Assembly (NCBI GenBank): GCA_028289285.1
Contig: JANQRF010000002.1
Span: 434,001 to 498,000, forward strand
Direction: 5' to 3'
DNA length: 64,000 nucleotides
From: Alphaproteobacteria bacterium
GTDB taxonomy: Bacteria > Pseudomonadota > Alphaproteobacteria > Micavibrionales > Micavibrionaceae
Positions 36,449 to 44,656 of this stretch are shown piece after piece (the first letter of the stretch is position 1; each line of letters begins with the position of its first letter). The notes beneath the pieces were generated by a model, which saw only the letters and a list, made by a program, of their open reading frames with translations, did not search any database and was not told the DNA's origin. Made by a program: the position numbers and the translations under genes.

Positions 36449-36477
36449 TTGCACTGAATCAGTGTAATGTTTCTATG
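36449..36477 (+). promoter_or_regulatory. Promoter with a palindrome in the spacer, before the DUF4402 gene
   Basis: TTGCAC (36449-36454), 17 bases, TCTATG (36472-36477). A perfect palindrome CACTGA-A-TCAGTG (36452-36464) overlaps the -35 box and spacer, a typical repressor site position. Confidence 0.5.
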
Positions 36478-36502
36478 TATTAATTCTTTTAGAGGCCAAG
36501 GA

Positions 36503-37090
36503 ATGGTCTGTTTCTTTTCGGCAAAGGACTTTGCCAGAACAGCGTTTTTATTTTTTGTATTCTGTGTGCCCTGTCTGGGAGGCGTGCAGGCTGTACATGC
36601 GCAGTCACAACAAGTGACGGGCGCAACCGTCAATCTCCAGGTTCAAAATACATTTAGTCTGGCCGAAACAGTCTTTGGAGATGTCGGGATCAATGTGGTT
36701 CTGACTGATCTAGTCGGTGCGGATGTGGCAACGATTACCTTAACACCTGCAGGTGTTCTCAGCACATCTGCCCCAAACGGGGCGCAGGTTATTGTTGTAG
36801 ACCCGGTAGGTGTGGCGCCTGGGGAATTTCAGATGACAGGCGGCGCTCCAAATACCAATATGACGATTACGTTTTTCAACCTTGTTGATTTGACCTGCGC
36901 GGCCTGTTCGGGCGGAAACCCGGCGATTTTACTGAGCGGGCTGAACCACAGTGCTGGCGGTGCTCCCATGACAGATGGAGCAGGGGATTTAACCTTCACC
37001 TATGGATTTACACTCACCACCGTGCCCGGGCCGCCGCAATATGAAGACGGTCTGTATTCGGGCGGCTTTGACATGAGTGTGAGCTATTAG
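36503..37090 (+). CDS. DUF4402 domain secreted protein
   Basis: 195 aa from the ATG at 36503, chosen because GAGG lies 7 bases before it; an ATG at 36467 would add 12 residues. Signal peptide with hydrophobic TAFLFFVFCVPCLGGVQAVHA and cleavage after Ala33. The mature part is beta-rich: VNLQVQNTFSLAETV, ATITLTPAGVLSTS, ending YSGGFDMSVSY, the closing strand pattern of DUF4402. These domains resemble pilin or adhesin folds. One close cysteine pair (DLTCAAC) is present. It probably faces the periplasm or cell surface. Confidence 0.78.
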   Translation: MVCFFSAKDFARTAFLFFVFCVPCLGGVQAVHAQSQQVTGATVNLQVQNTFSLAETVFGDVGINVVLTDLVGADVATITLTPAGVLSTSAPNGAQVIVVDPVGVAPGEFQMTGGAPNTNMTITFFNLVDLTCAACSGGNPAILLSGLNHSAGGAPMTDGAGDLTFTYGFTLTTVPGPPQYEDGLYSGGFDMSVSY

Positions 37091-37153
37091 GCGATAGACC
37101 TTGCTTTTTAAAGAGGTTTTGTGACATAAACCTGTCAAAACAAGCAGATAAAC

Positions 37154-38410
37154 ATGTCTTTTGAAACACTGGGTCTAAGCCCTGAAACCTTAAAAGCAAT
37201 TGCAGAGCGCGGCTATGATGCGCCGACGCCGATTCAAGCAAAAGCTATTCCAACCATTTTAATGGCGCGCGATGTCGTTGGCCTGGCCCAAACCGGGACT
37301 GGTAAGACGGCGGGCTTTACCCTGCCGATGATCGAAGCTTTGAGCGGCGGGCGGGCGAAAGCGCGTATGCCGCGCTCTCTGGTTTTAGAACCAACGCGTG
37401 AACTGGCAGCCCAAGTTGCAGAAAATTTTGAGGTTTATGGCAAGTACCACAATCTCAGTAAAGCGCTTCTTGTCGGCGGTGAAGCCATGGGAGAGCAGAT
37501 GAAAGCGCTTGAACGCGGGGTGGATGTATTGATCGCCACGCCCGGGCGGCTTTTGGATTTGTTTGATCGCGGGGCAATCTTATTGAATGACATTAAAATT
37601 CTTGTGATTGATGAAGCTGACCGGATGCTGGATATGGGCTTTATTCCGGATATTGAAAAAATCGCAAAGCTTATCCCGCCGATCCGCCAGACGCTTTTAT
37701 TTTCGGCCACCATGCCGCCGGAAATTAAAAAGCTTTCCGATAAATTCCTGACCAACCCAAAAGAGATATCTGTTGCGCCGCCTGCCTCACCGGCCAAGAC
37801 GGTGGAACAGTTCTTTGTCAAAACCGACCGGCGCGGCAAAAATAAAGCACTGCTAAAGATTTTGGAAAAAGAAGATATCAAAAACGCTTTTATCTTCTTA
37901 AACCGCAAACGGGATATTAACCCGCTGGCCGATATGCTCAATCAAAAGGGTTTTAGCGCCGGGCCGATGCATGGCGATATGGTACAGGCACGGCGCAATG
38001 AAGTGCTTCAGGATTTCAAAGATGAAAAGATCAAGCTCCTAATTTGTTCAGATGTCGCTGCCCGCGGGCTGGACGTGCAGGGGGTCTCGCATGTCATCAA
38101 TTATGATGTGCCGATGAATGCAGATGATTATGTGCACCGTATTGGCCGGACGGGCCGGGCCGGGCGGTCGGGCCGGGCCTGGATGCTGGTGACGGATTTA
38201 GATGATAAATTCTTGGAGGCCATTCAAAAACTCACCGGGCAGGAAATCGCCTTCACGGAACTGGGGGCCGAAAAGAAGGGTGCCTCTGATTCCAAACGTC
38301 CATCAGAGAAACCGCCCAAGAAATCCAAGTCCAAAAATTATGACAATAAAAAGGGTGGAGATGAGGGGCCGGACACCTTTGGGGATGATATCCCGGCCTT
38401 TTTACGCTAA
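37154..38410 (+). CDS. rhlE: DEAD-box RNA helicase, RhlE type
   Basis: 418 aa. All helicase motifs are present in order: Q-motif PTPIQAKAIP, Walker A AQTGTGKTAGF, PTRELAAQV, DEADRMLDMGF, SATMPPE, and HRIGRTGRAGRSG. The C-terminal 50 residues are Lys/Ser/Asp-rich and disordered (KPPKKSKSKNYDNKKGG). It is likely involved in RNA remodelling, ribosome assembly or degradation. Confidence 0.93.
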   Translation: MSFETLGLSPETLKAIAERGYDAPTPIQAKAIPTILMARDVVGLAQTGTGKTAGFTLPMIEALSGGRAKARMPRSLVLEPTRELAAQVAENFEVYGKYHNLSKALLVGGEAMGEQMKALERGVDVLIATPGRLLDLFDRGAILLNDIKILVIDEADRMLDMGFIPDIEKIAKLIPPIRQTLLFSATMPPEIKKLSDKFLTNPKEISVAPPASPAKTVEQFFVKTDRRGKNKALLKILEKEDIKNAFIFLNRKRDINPLADMLNQKGFSAGPMHGDMVQARRNEVLQDFKDEKIKLLICSDVAARGLDVQGVSHVINYDVPMNADDYVHRIGRTGRAGRSGRAWMLVTDLDDKFLEAIQKLTGQEIAFTELGAEKKGASDSKRPSEKPPKKSKSKNYDNKKGGDEGPDTFGDDIPAFLR

Positions 38411-38502
38411 TCCCGGTTTAAATCTGCATAAAATGCCCGCCTGCGCTTGACCTGAAAAGCAATTTCCAGAAAGATCAGGGCGTTGAGGGGCGTTCTGAGC
38501 AC

Positions 38503-40815
38503 ATGCCGTCTAATATATTGGAGTCATTGATTTTTAAGCACATATGCAGGCTTGGTGTTTTTTGTTTTCTGATGGCAATCACAGCCATTCCGGCGTCCTG
38601 TGCCTTTGCCCAATCTTTGGGCTTTAATGAAAAGGCACCTGTCGATCTGAAATCTGACCGGCTTGAATATGATGAAAAGGGTCAGATTGTCACCGCGACG
38701 GGTAATGTTGAGCTTCTCCAGGAAGGGCAAAAGCTGACCGCTGACAGGGTAAACTATAATCTGGCCACCGATACGGTGCGGGCGACGGGGAATGTGATCC
38801 TGACCCAGACCAATGGCGATATCTATTATGCAGATGATGTAGAGCTCCAGGACCGTATGAAAGACGGGTTTGTCACAGAGCTTTATGCGCTTTTACAGGA
38901 CGGCTCGCGTTTTACAGCCGCACAAGGGGACCGTGAAGCGGGCGTGCGCCTAACCATGAAAGATGCAAGCTATACACCCTGTGAGCCGTGTGAAAATAAT
39001 CCGGACGCACCGCCGCTCTGGCAGCTTGTGGCAGGTGAGGTTCATCATGATAAAGAAGATGCACGTATTTCGTATCGTGATGCACGCTTTGAACTGGCGG
39101 GCGTACCGATCGCCTATACGCCTTATTTTGCGCACCCGGACGGGAGCGTGAAACGCAAAAGCGGGTTTTTAACCCCCAGCCTGCAATTCGACAGCCAGCT
39201 TGGGACAGGCTATCAGCAGGACTATTACTATGTGATCTCACCGGAAGAGGATATTACCGTCGGAGCGCTGGTGACAACAGACGTCGCACCGGTTATTTCA
39301 GGGGAATATCGCCGCAGATTTGAAAACGCGCATATCCGCATTGATGGCAGCGCGACCTATTCAGACCGTAAAGATGAAACGGATGGTCAGACGGTTTCTG
39401 TCGATGAGGAAGCACGCGGTCATATTGAAGGGGAAGCCCAGTGGGATATCAATCAGAACTGGCGGGCAGGGGCTAATCTTCAGGCCGCTTCGGATGATCA
39501 ATATATGCGTCAATATGATGTCACCAATGATGATGTGCTTGAAAATGAAGTTTATGCGGAACGTTTTGATGACCGCCATTATGCGGTGATCCGGGCGATG
39601 GCGTTTCAGGATGTGCGTGTCAGCAGCAATCAGGTGGAACAGCCCGCCGTTTTACCTGAAGTCAAAGCGCGTTTTACAGGCGCGCCGAACGAAACGCTGG
39701 GCGGGCGCTGGCATCTGGATGCATCTGCCTTGACGCTTTTCCGTGAAGGGGATGATCAGGATGTCGCGCGTACGACCCTTGAAGGCGGTTGGCAGCGCCG
39801 CTTCATTCATTCTTCCGGTCTTGTCAGCAGGGCAGATATGATCGTGCGGGGGGATGCCTATCAGGTATATGACAGGGATGTTGACAGCACGACTGCTGCA
39901 ACGGATGACCGCGAAGGCTCTTCTGTGCGTGGTTTTGCGCAGGCTAATTTTGAAACCAGCTATCCGCTTGTAAATAATTTCACCGGCGGGCAGGCGATGT
40001 TAGAGCCGATTGCATCTGTGACTGTCGGCACAAATGTAAATGATGATGCGGATATTCCCAATGAAGACAGTCAGGATGTGTATCTGACCTCTCTCAAGCT
40101 TTTTGAAACAAACCGCTTCCCGGGTTATGACCGGATCGAGGATCGCAGCCGTGCAACCTATGGCCTGCGTGCAGCTTATCAAACGCATGAAGGCTATGGC
40201 GGGGAAGTGTTCTTCGGTCAAAGCCACCGCTTTGAGGATAATAATACAGGCTTCCCGGAAGGTTCCGGCCTGTCTGAACAGGAATCTGATTATGTCGGTC
40301 ACGTAAAGCTCAATGCTGGTAAATATTTGGATGCAACCTATCGCTTCCAGCTTGAAGACGAAAATATGAGCTCGCGCCGCCATGAGGTGGACCTGGCTTC
40401 GACGGTTGGGCCGGTGACACTCAGCGGGAAGTACTTTTATGCCAATGCCATTAGCGGCTCGCAGATTGCAGATGAAAGCCGGGAACAGGTGCTTGGCGGT
40501 ACGCGTATAAAGCTCTCTGATAACTGGGAAGTCTTTGGCACAGCGCGTTATGATCTGGGGGAAAATGAAGGCTTGCGTCAGGCAGTTTACGGCGTTGACT
40601 ATTTAGGTCAGTGCATTACCCTTTCGGTCATAGGCTCGCGCACGCTGACCAGCGAATCCACGGGCGATAGCGGGACGGAAGTTTTCTTCCGGATCGGCCT
40701 TAAAAATCTGGGAGAATTTGAAACCTCTTCCTTTACCATTGGCGGAGATGACGGAGACGATATTATAGATGATGATGCTGAAGATGACATTGTTCAGTCA
40801 GAGACATCTCCCTAA
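38503..40815 (+). CDS. lptD: LPS-assembly protein LptD
   Basis: 770 aa. Signal peptide cleaved after ASCAFA (residue 36). The N-terminal OstA/LptA-like domain (VDLKSDRLEYDEKGQIVTATGNVEL, LTADRVNYNLATDTVRATGNV) is followed by a large beta-barrel (HPDGSVKRKSGFLTPSLQFDS, then alternating strands). Cysteines CEPC (about 158-161) and a C-terminal Cys in YLGQCITLSVIG could form the disulphides of the family. It places LPS in the outer leaflet, so the organism should make lipopolysaccharide. The tail is very acidic (DGDDIIDDDAEDDIVQ). SurA, normally next in gammaproteobacteria, is absent. Confidence 0.93.
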   Translation: MPSNILESLIFKHICRLGVFCFLMAITAIPASCAFAQSLGFNEKAPVDLKSDRLEYDEKGQIVTATGNVELLQEGQKLTADRVNYNLATDTVRATGNVILTQTNGDIYYADDVELQDRMKDGFVTELYALLQDGSRFTAAQGDREAGVRLTMKDASYTPCEPCENNPDAPPLWQLVAGEVHHDKEDARISYRDARFELAGVPIAYTPYFAHPDGSVKRKSGFLTPSLQFDSQLGTGYQQDYYYVISPEEDITVGALVTTDVAPVISGEYRRRFENAHIRIDGSATYSDRKDETDGQTVSVDEEARGHIEGEAQWDINQNWRAGANLQAASDDQYMRQYDVTNDDVLENEVYAERFDDRHYAVIRAMAFQDVRVSSNQVEQPAVLPEVKARFTGAPNETLGGRWHLDASALTLFREGDDQDVARTTLEGGWQRRFIHSSGLVSRADMIVRGDAYQVYDRDVDSTTAATDDREGSSVRGFAQANFETSYPLVNNFTGGQAMLEPIASVTVGTNVNDDADIPNEDSQDVYLTSLKLFETNRFPGYDRIEDRSRATYGLRAAYQTHEGYGGEVFFGQSHRFEDNNTGFPEGSGLSEQESDYVGHVKLNAGKYLDATYRFQLEDENMSSRRHEVDLASTVGPVTLSGKYFYANAISGSQIADESREQVLGGTRIKLSDNWEVFGTARYDLGENEGLRQAVYGVDYLGQCITLSVIGSRTLTSESTGDSGTEVFFRIGLKNLGEFETSSFTIGGDDGDDIIDDDAEDDIVQSETSP

Positions 40816-40836
40816 AGCTGCATTGGAAATCATAGT

Positions 40837-42729
40837 ATGAGCGTTATTCTGGATATGAATTTTCACATGTGGTTTGTTCTCGCGCTGACGGCGGCGGCGG
40901 TCTATCTCTATGCACGGGAAAAATATCCGCTGGATGTGACAAGCGTTCTTCTGCTTACAATCCTCCTTGTCTTCGGTCAGCTTTTTCCGCTCCCCGATGC
41001 GAACGGGCGCAATATGCTTGATGCCTATGCGCTGCTCTCAGGTTTTGCCAATCCGGCGTTGGTAGCGGTATTGGCTCTGCTTGTTATGGGGCAGGCGATT
41101 ATCCATACGGATTCTTTAAGGCCTCTCATCCGTTTATTTGTCAAAACCAAATGGATGCCGCCCTGGCTGTCCATGTTTGGCATTTTACTTTTCGTGATGG
41201 TCTTTAGCGCCTTTTTGAACAACACGCCTTTGGTGATTATTGCGATCCCCATTATGCAGGCCATCGCTGCCAATGCAGGGATTTCCGATAGCAAGGTCAT
41301 GATGCCGCTCAGTTTCGTAGCTATTCTTGGCGGGATGATGACCCTGGTCGGATCGTCCACCAACCTTCTAGTTTCTTCAGCAATGGTAGAGCTTGGCTAT
41401 GATCCGCTCACCTTCTTTCAGTTTACAATTCCAGGCATGATGCTGGCCGGTGTCGGTTTGCTTTATGTGATATTTGTCCTGCCTTATCTTGTCCCGAAAC
41501 GTCAGTCCCTTGCCGACAGCCTTAAAAGCGATGAGAAGGAATTTGTCGCGGAACTTGATATTGCTCCGGACAGCATGCTGGTCGGGATGGAGTGCGTTGA
41601 CGGGCGTTTCCCGGCACTGCCCGATCTGGATATCCGCCTGATCCAGCGCGCTGGGCATCTCATCCTGCCGCCCTTTGAAGGCTATAAAATTGAACCGCAT
41701 GATATTCTCATTGTTGCAGCCACACGGGATTCACTTGCAGATTTGTTATCCAAATATCCGGGCTTTTTGCTCTCTGATGATGAAGAAAAACGTCTTGCGC
41801 TGAAAACGCAAGAGCACGACGAACAAAGTGAAGAGGATGGCCGCCCGGTAGAATTGGATGAACGTGTGGCGGAAATGCGCGTTCTGGCGGAGATCATGGT
41901 CACACCTGCTTCGCGGATGGTGGATATGACCATCGAACAGGCCGGTTTTGACCGGCAGTTCGGCGCAGTCGTACTTGGCATTCAGCGCCGTGCGCGTGTC
42001 GTTCGCCGTAAGCTTGGCCGTATCCGCCTTGAAGCGGGGGATGTATTATTAGTGGCGGGCTCGCAAGGCAGCATCAATGATATGCGCGGCAACCCGGATG
42101 TGATTGTGTTATCCGGCTCTAAAAAAGAACTACCTATTCCCAAAAAGGCACCTATTGCCGGCCTGATCTTTTTAGGCACAGTTTTGGCCGCATCTACAGG
42201 CGTGATGTCCATTGCAGTCGCAGCCATTGCAGGCTCGGTACTGCTCATTGCCACAGGGTGCCTGAATATTCGCCAGGCCGTGCGGGCGATTGACCGGAAA
42301 ATATTAATCCTGGTCGGCGCGATGCTGGCACTTGGTGTTGCGCTTCAGGCCACAGGCGGCGCGGATTTTATTGCCAATCTTTTACTAAAACTGCCCTTTT
42401 CAGACAGCCCGCTTTTCATGGCCTCTATGCTGTTTATCCTGGTCGCGTTTTTAACGAATATTCTTTCCAATAATGCCTGCGCGATTTTATTCACGCCGAT
42501 TGCGATGGGTATGGCGGTCAATATGGGTGTGGACCCGATTATTTTTGCGATTACGGTGGTGTTTGCCGCGAACTGTTCTTTTGCATCCCCGATTGGCTAT
42601 AAGACAAATCTTCTGGTCATGGGGCCCGGCCATTACCGCTTCCGCGATTTTATGAAAGCCGGGGTTCCCCTTGTTCTTGTGTTGTGGGGTGCTTATATTT
42701 TGATCGCGAAATTCTATTACGGCTTATAA
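40837..42729 (+). CDS. SLC13-type permease with two RCK C-terminal (TrkA-C) domains
   Basis: 630 aa. About 5-6 N-terminal membrane spans with the Na+/anion transporter motif SAFLNNTPLVII, a cytosolic insert at about 215-425, then further spans with the second half motif ILSNNACAILFTPIAM. The insert holds two TrkA-C-like domains (SMLVGMECVDGRFPALPDLDI...; VTPASRMVDMTIEQAGFDRQFG...), which in this family are thought to bind regulatory ligands. The substrate may be a dicarboxylate, citrate or sulfate; not decidable here. It is followed by the next gene after 9 bases. Confidence 0.88.
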   Translation: MSVILDMNFHMWFVLALTAAAVYLYAREKYPLDVTSVLLLTILLVFGQLFPLPDANGRNMLDAYALLSGFANPALVAVLALLVMGQAIIHTDSLRPLIRLFVKTKWMPPWLSMFGILLFVMVFSAFLNNTPLVIIAIPIMQAIAANAGISDSKVMMPLSFVAILGGMMTLVGSSTNLLVSSAMVELGYDPLTFFQFTIPGMMLAGVGLLYVIFVLPYLVPKRQSLADSLKSDEKEFVAELDIAPDSMLVGMECVDGRFPALPDLDIRLIQRAGHLILPPFEGYKIEPHDILIVAATRDSLADLLSKYPGFLLSDDEEKRLALKTQEHDEQSEEDGRPVELDERVAEMRVLAEIMVTPASRMVDMTIEQAGFDRQFGAVVLGIQRRARVVRRKLGRIRLEAGDVLLVAGSQGSINDMRGNPDVIVLSGSKKELPIPKKAPIAGLIFLGTVLAASTGVMSIAVAAIAGSVLLIATGCLNIRQAVRAIDRKILILVGAMLALGVALQATGGADFIANLLLKLPFSDSPLFMASMLFILVAFLTNILSNNACAILFTPIAMGMAVNMGVDPIIFAITVVFAANCSFASPIGYKTNLLVMGPGHYRFRDFMKAGVPLVLVLWGAYILIAKFYYGL

Positions 42730-42738
42730 GACACAATC

Positions 42739-43458
42739 ATGCTTAGCGATTATGACCCCAGTGCCCGTTACCGAAACCGCGCCGCCCAGCGCGTATCACG
42801 GTTATTTTCAACACTGATTGTGATTGTAATGTCAGCTGTTGTCGGTTTCTGGCTGGGCGGGCAGTTCGCAGCCGAACAACAAATTTCTTACCGTGAACAG
42901 GCAAAATCTCTGGAAGAGCAAAATGATCTTTTACAGGAAACGGTCACAGAGCTGCGCGCCGAAGCACAAACAGCCAATACGCGCTATATTCAGCTCAAAA
43001 AAGATTATGATGCCCAAATCCCTGAAGGCCCGATGCAGGGATTAGTCACGCTCGTGCGCGAACAACTCGATCAGGGTATGGCGCCGGAACGCCTGGCCTT
43101 TTTAATCCGCTCCGCGCGCCCGCCGACAGACTGCACCCAGCCTGAAACCAAGCGCTTTATTGTCAGTACACCCGCTTATAAGGGGCCGCAAAGTGTGGTC
43201 AGTGTTGCCGATGGGGCTGTGCGTGTCTACGGAGAGGGGGCATCTGCCCGTAATGAGCAGGGTCAGCCGGAAGCCTGGTTTGATCCGGGTAAAAAAATCA
43301 CCGTTCATTTTAAAAGCGGGGAAAAGGTAGATACAAAAAAAGGGACTTTACCGATTAAACATTCTGTTGTTGTTGGCGGGCGGGAATACCGTTTTACAGT
43401 CGAGCAAGGATCACGCTCTTTTGCGCGCGTTGTTTTTGATTCCTGCGCCTATCCGTAA
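42739..43458 (+). CDS. Hypothetical inner-membrane coiled-coil protein, 239 aa
   Basis: No family recognised with confidence. One membrane span at residues about 22-44 (LFSTLIVIVMSAVVGFWLGGQFAA), a coiled coil at about 48-95 (YREQAKSLEEQNDLLQETVTELRAEAQTAN), then a periplasmic beta-rich domain with two distant cysteines (PPTDCTQPE and the final FDSCAYP). It is probably co-transcribed with the SLC13 permease. Its end is one base from the convergent AsmA-like gene. Confidence 0.72.
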   Translation: MLSDYDPSARYRNRAAQRVSRLFSTLIVIVMSAVVGFWLGGQFAAEQQISYREQAKSLEEQNDLLQETVTELRAEAQTANTRYIQLKKDYDAQIPEGPMQGLVTLVREQLDQGMAPERLAFLIRSARPPTDCTQPETKRFIVSTPAYKGPQSVVSVADGAVRVYGEGASARNEQGQPEAWFDPGKKITVHFKSGEKVDTKKGTLPIKHSVVVGGREYRFTVEQGSRSFARVVFDSCAYP

Positions 43459-43459
43459 A

Positions 43460-44650
43460 CTATTTTGATGGCGGCATCAGCCAGCCTTTCAAGGAACTAT
43501 CCAGCCTTAAAAAATTACCTGATTGTCCTTCAGGGTCGAGCCCAAAATAGTCAACCAGTGCCTTTGCAAGCGCGGCTTTCGTTTCGGCAGAGCCGCGCAC
43601 ATCCAGCGTATCTGGGTAAAACAGCGCCGTACCGGTCAAGGTTGTTGTATTGTTTTCTTTAAGCAAAAGTTCGAACGGATAGGGTCCGCCTTCAAAACGC
43701 CGCTCGGGCATATAATTCAAACTAACGGTGATATCCTGCAAGTCTGAAAGCGCCTCCGGGATGTCCTGGTCCGGTAAGAGCGCTTCAAAAACAGGAAAGA
43801 GCGTGCTGGCCGTGAGTACGGTTTTAAAAATCGTTTTTGGTCCTGCGCTGTAATCGGATGACAGGCTTAAATCCGGATGACCGGACAGGCCCGCCCGGAA
43901 TAAAATTTCAGGCGCATTATGCGTACCGCCAATCACGAAGTTAATATTGGTGAGCGCCAGGTCATGAAAACGTCCTGTGCCCATATCGATTTGCCCCGCA
44001 AGGGTGAGCGGTGTTTTGCTCTCATCATAGGATACCCAGCCGGTCATGCGGGCAAACTGAAACGGCCCGAGATTGGTCCGCCCGTCCGTGATCTGCACAT
44101 CAATTTTTTTAATCCGCTGATCAACTAAAACGGCATCAATACGTGCATCAAAGCTGATCTGGAATTGCTGCGCGCGGACATTTGCAGAGAGAAACTGTTC
44201 TCCCGTTTCATTTGGTTTTGAAATCTGCGCATTGCCTTCAAGGCGGATATCACCAAGCTCGGTCGCAATATCGGTTGTAAATTTGGTTAAAATGACAGGG
44301 GCTTTCGGCATCGCTTTTAGGGCTTCACGTGTAATGCGGACAAGGCCTGTCGGGGCGCCTGCTATATGAGCGGTTTGCAAATGACCGATCCGCGCGGAAA
44401 GAATTTTTTGATGCGGCCAGTGCATGGAAATCTGCAAATTATCAATCGTATTAAACCCGTCCTGATCCAGCTTAATATGATCTATGCTCAAGCCTGAAAA
44501 ATTGGCGCGCAGATTTTCAACTTCCAAGGTTTGATTTGGTGTTATTTGTAAAAAACTGCGCAGTTTTTTTTCAGCCAGGCATGGCAGACCATAAAGATAA
44601 GCTGTGCCAAAACTCATCAGCAGGATCATTAAAATGAAGATCAGGCGCAT
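43460..44650 (-). CDS. AsmA/YdbH-like membrane-anchored protein
   Basis: 396 aa. An N-terminal signal anchor (RLIFILMILLMSFGTAYLYG) is followed by a long beta-rich periplasmic region with strand pairs of the AsmA/TamB type (NQTLEVENLRANFSGLSIDHIKL; GDIRLEGNAQISK; TLAGQIDMGTGRFHDLALTN). Such proteins bridge the two membranes and move phospholipids. The assignment rests on overall pattern, not on a diagnostic motif. It is encoded 6 bases after parE, so it is in the parE transcript. Confidence 0.6.
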   Translation of the reverse strand: MRLIFILMILLMSFGTAYLYGLPCLAEKKLRSFLQITPNQTLEVENLRANFSGLSIDHIKLDQDGFNTIDNLQISMHWPHQKILSARIGHLQTAHIAGAPTGLVRITREALKAMPKAPVILTKFTTDIATELGDIRLEGNAQISKPNETGEQFLSANVRAQQFQISFDARIDAVLVDQRIKKIDVQITDGRTNLGPFQFARMTGWVSYDESKTPLTLAGQIDMGTGRFHDLALTNINFVIGGTHNAPEILFRAGLSGHPDLSLSSDYSAGPKTIFKTVLTASTLFPVFEALLPDQDIPEALSDLQDITVSLNYMPERRFEGGPYPFELLLKENNTTTLTGTALFYPDTLDVRGSAETKAALAKALVDYFGLDPEGQSGNFLRLDSSLKGWLMPPSK

Positions 44651-44656
44651 CGCGGT

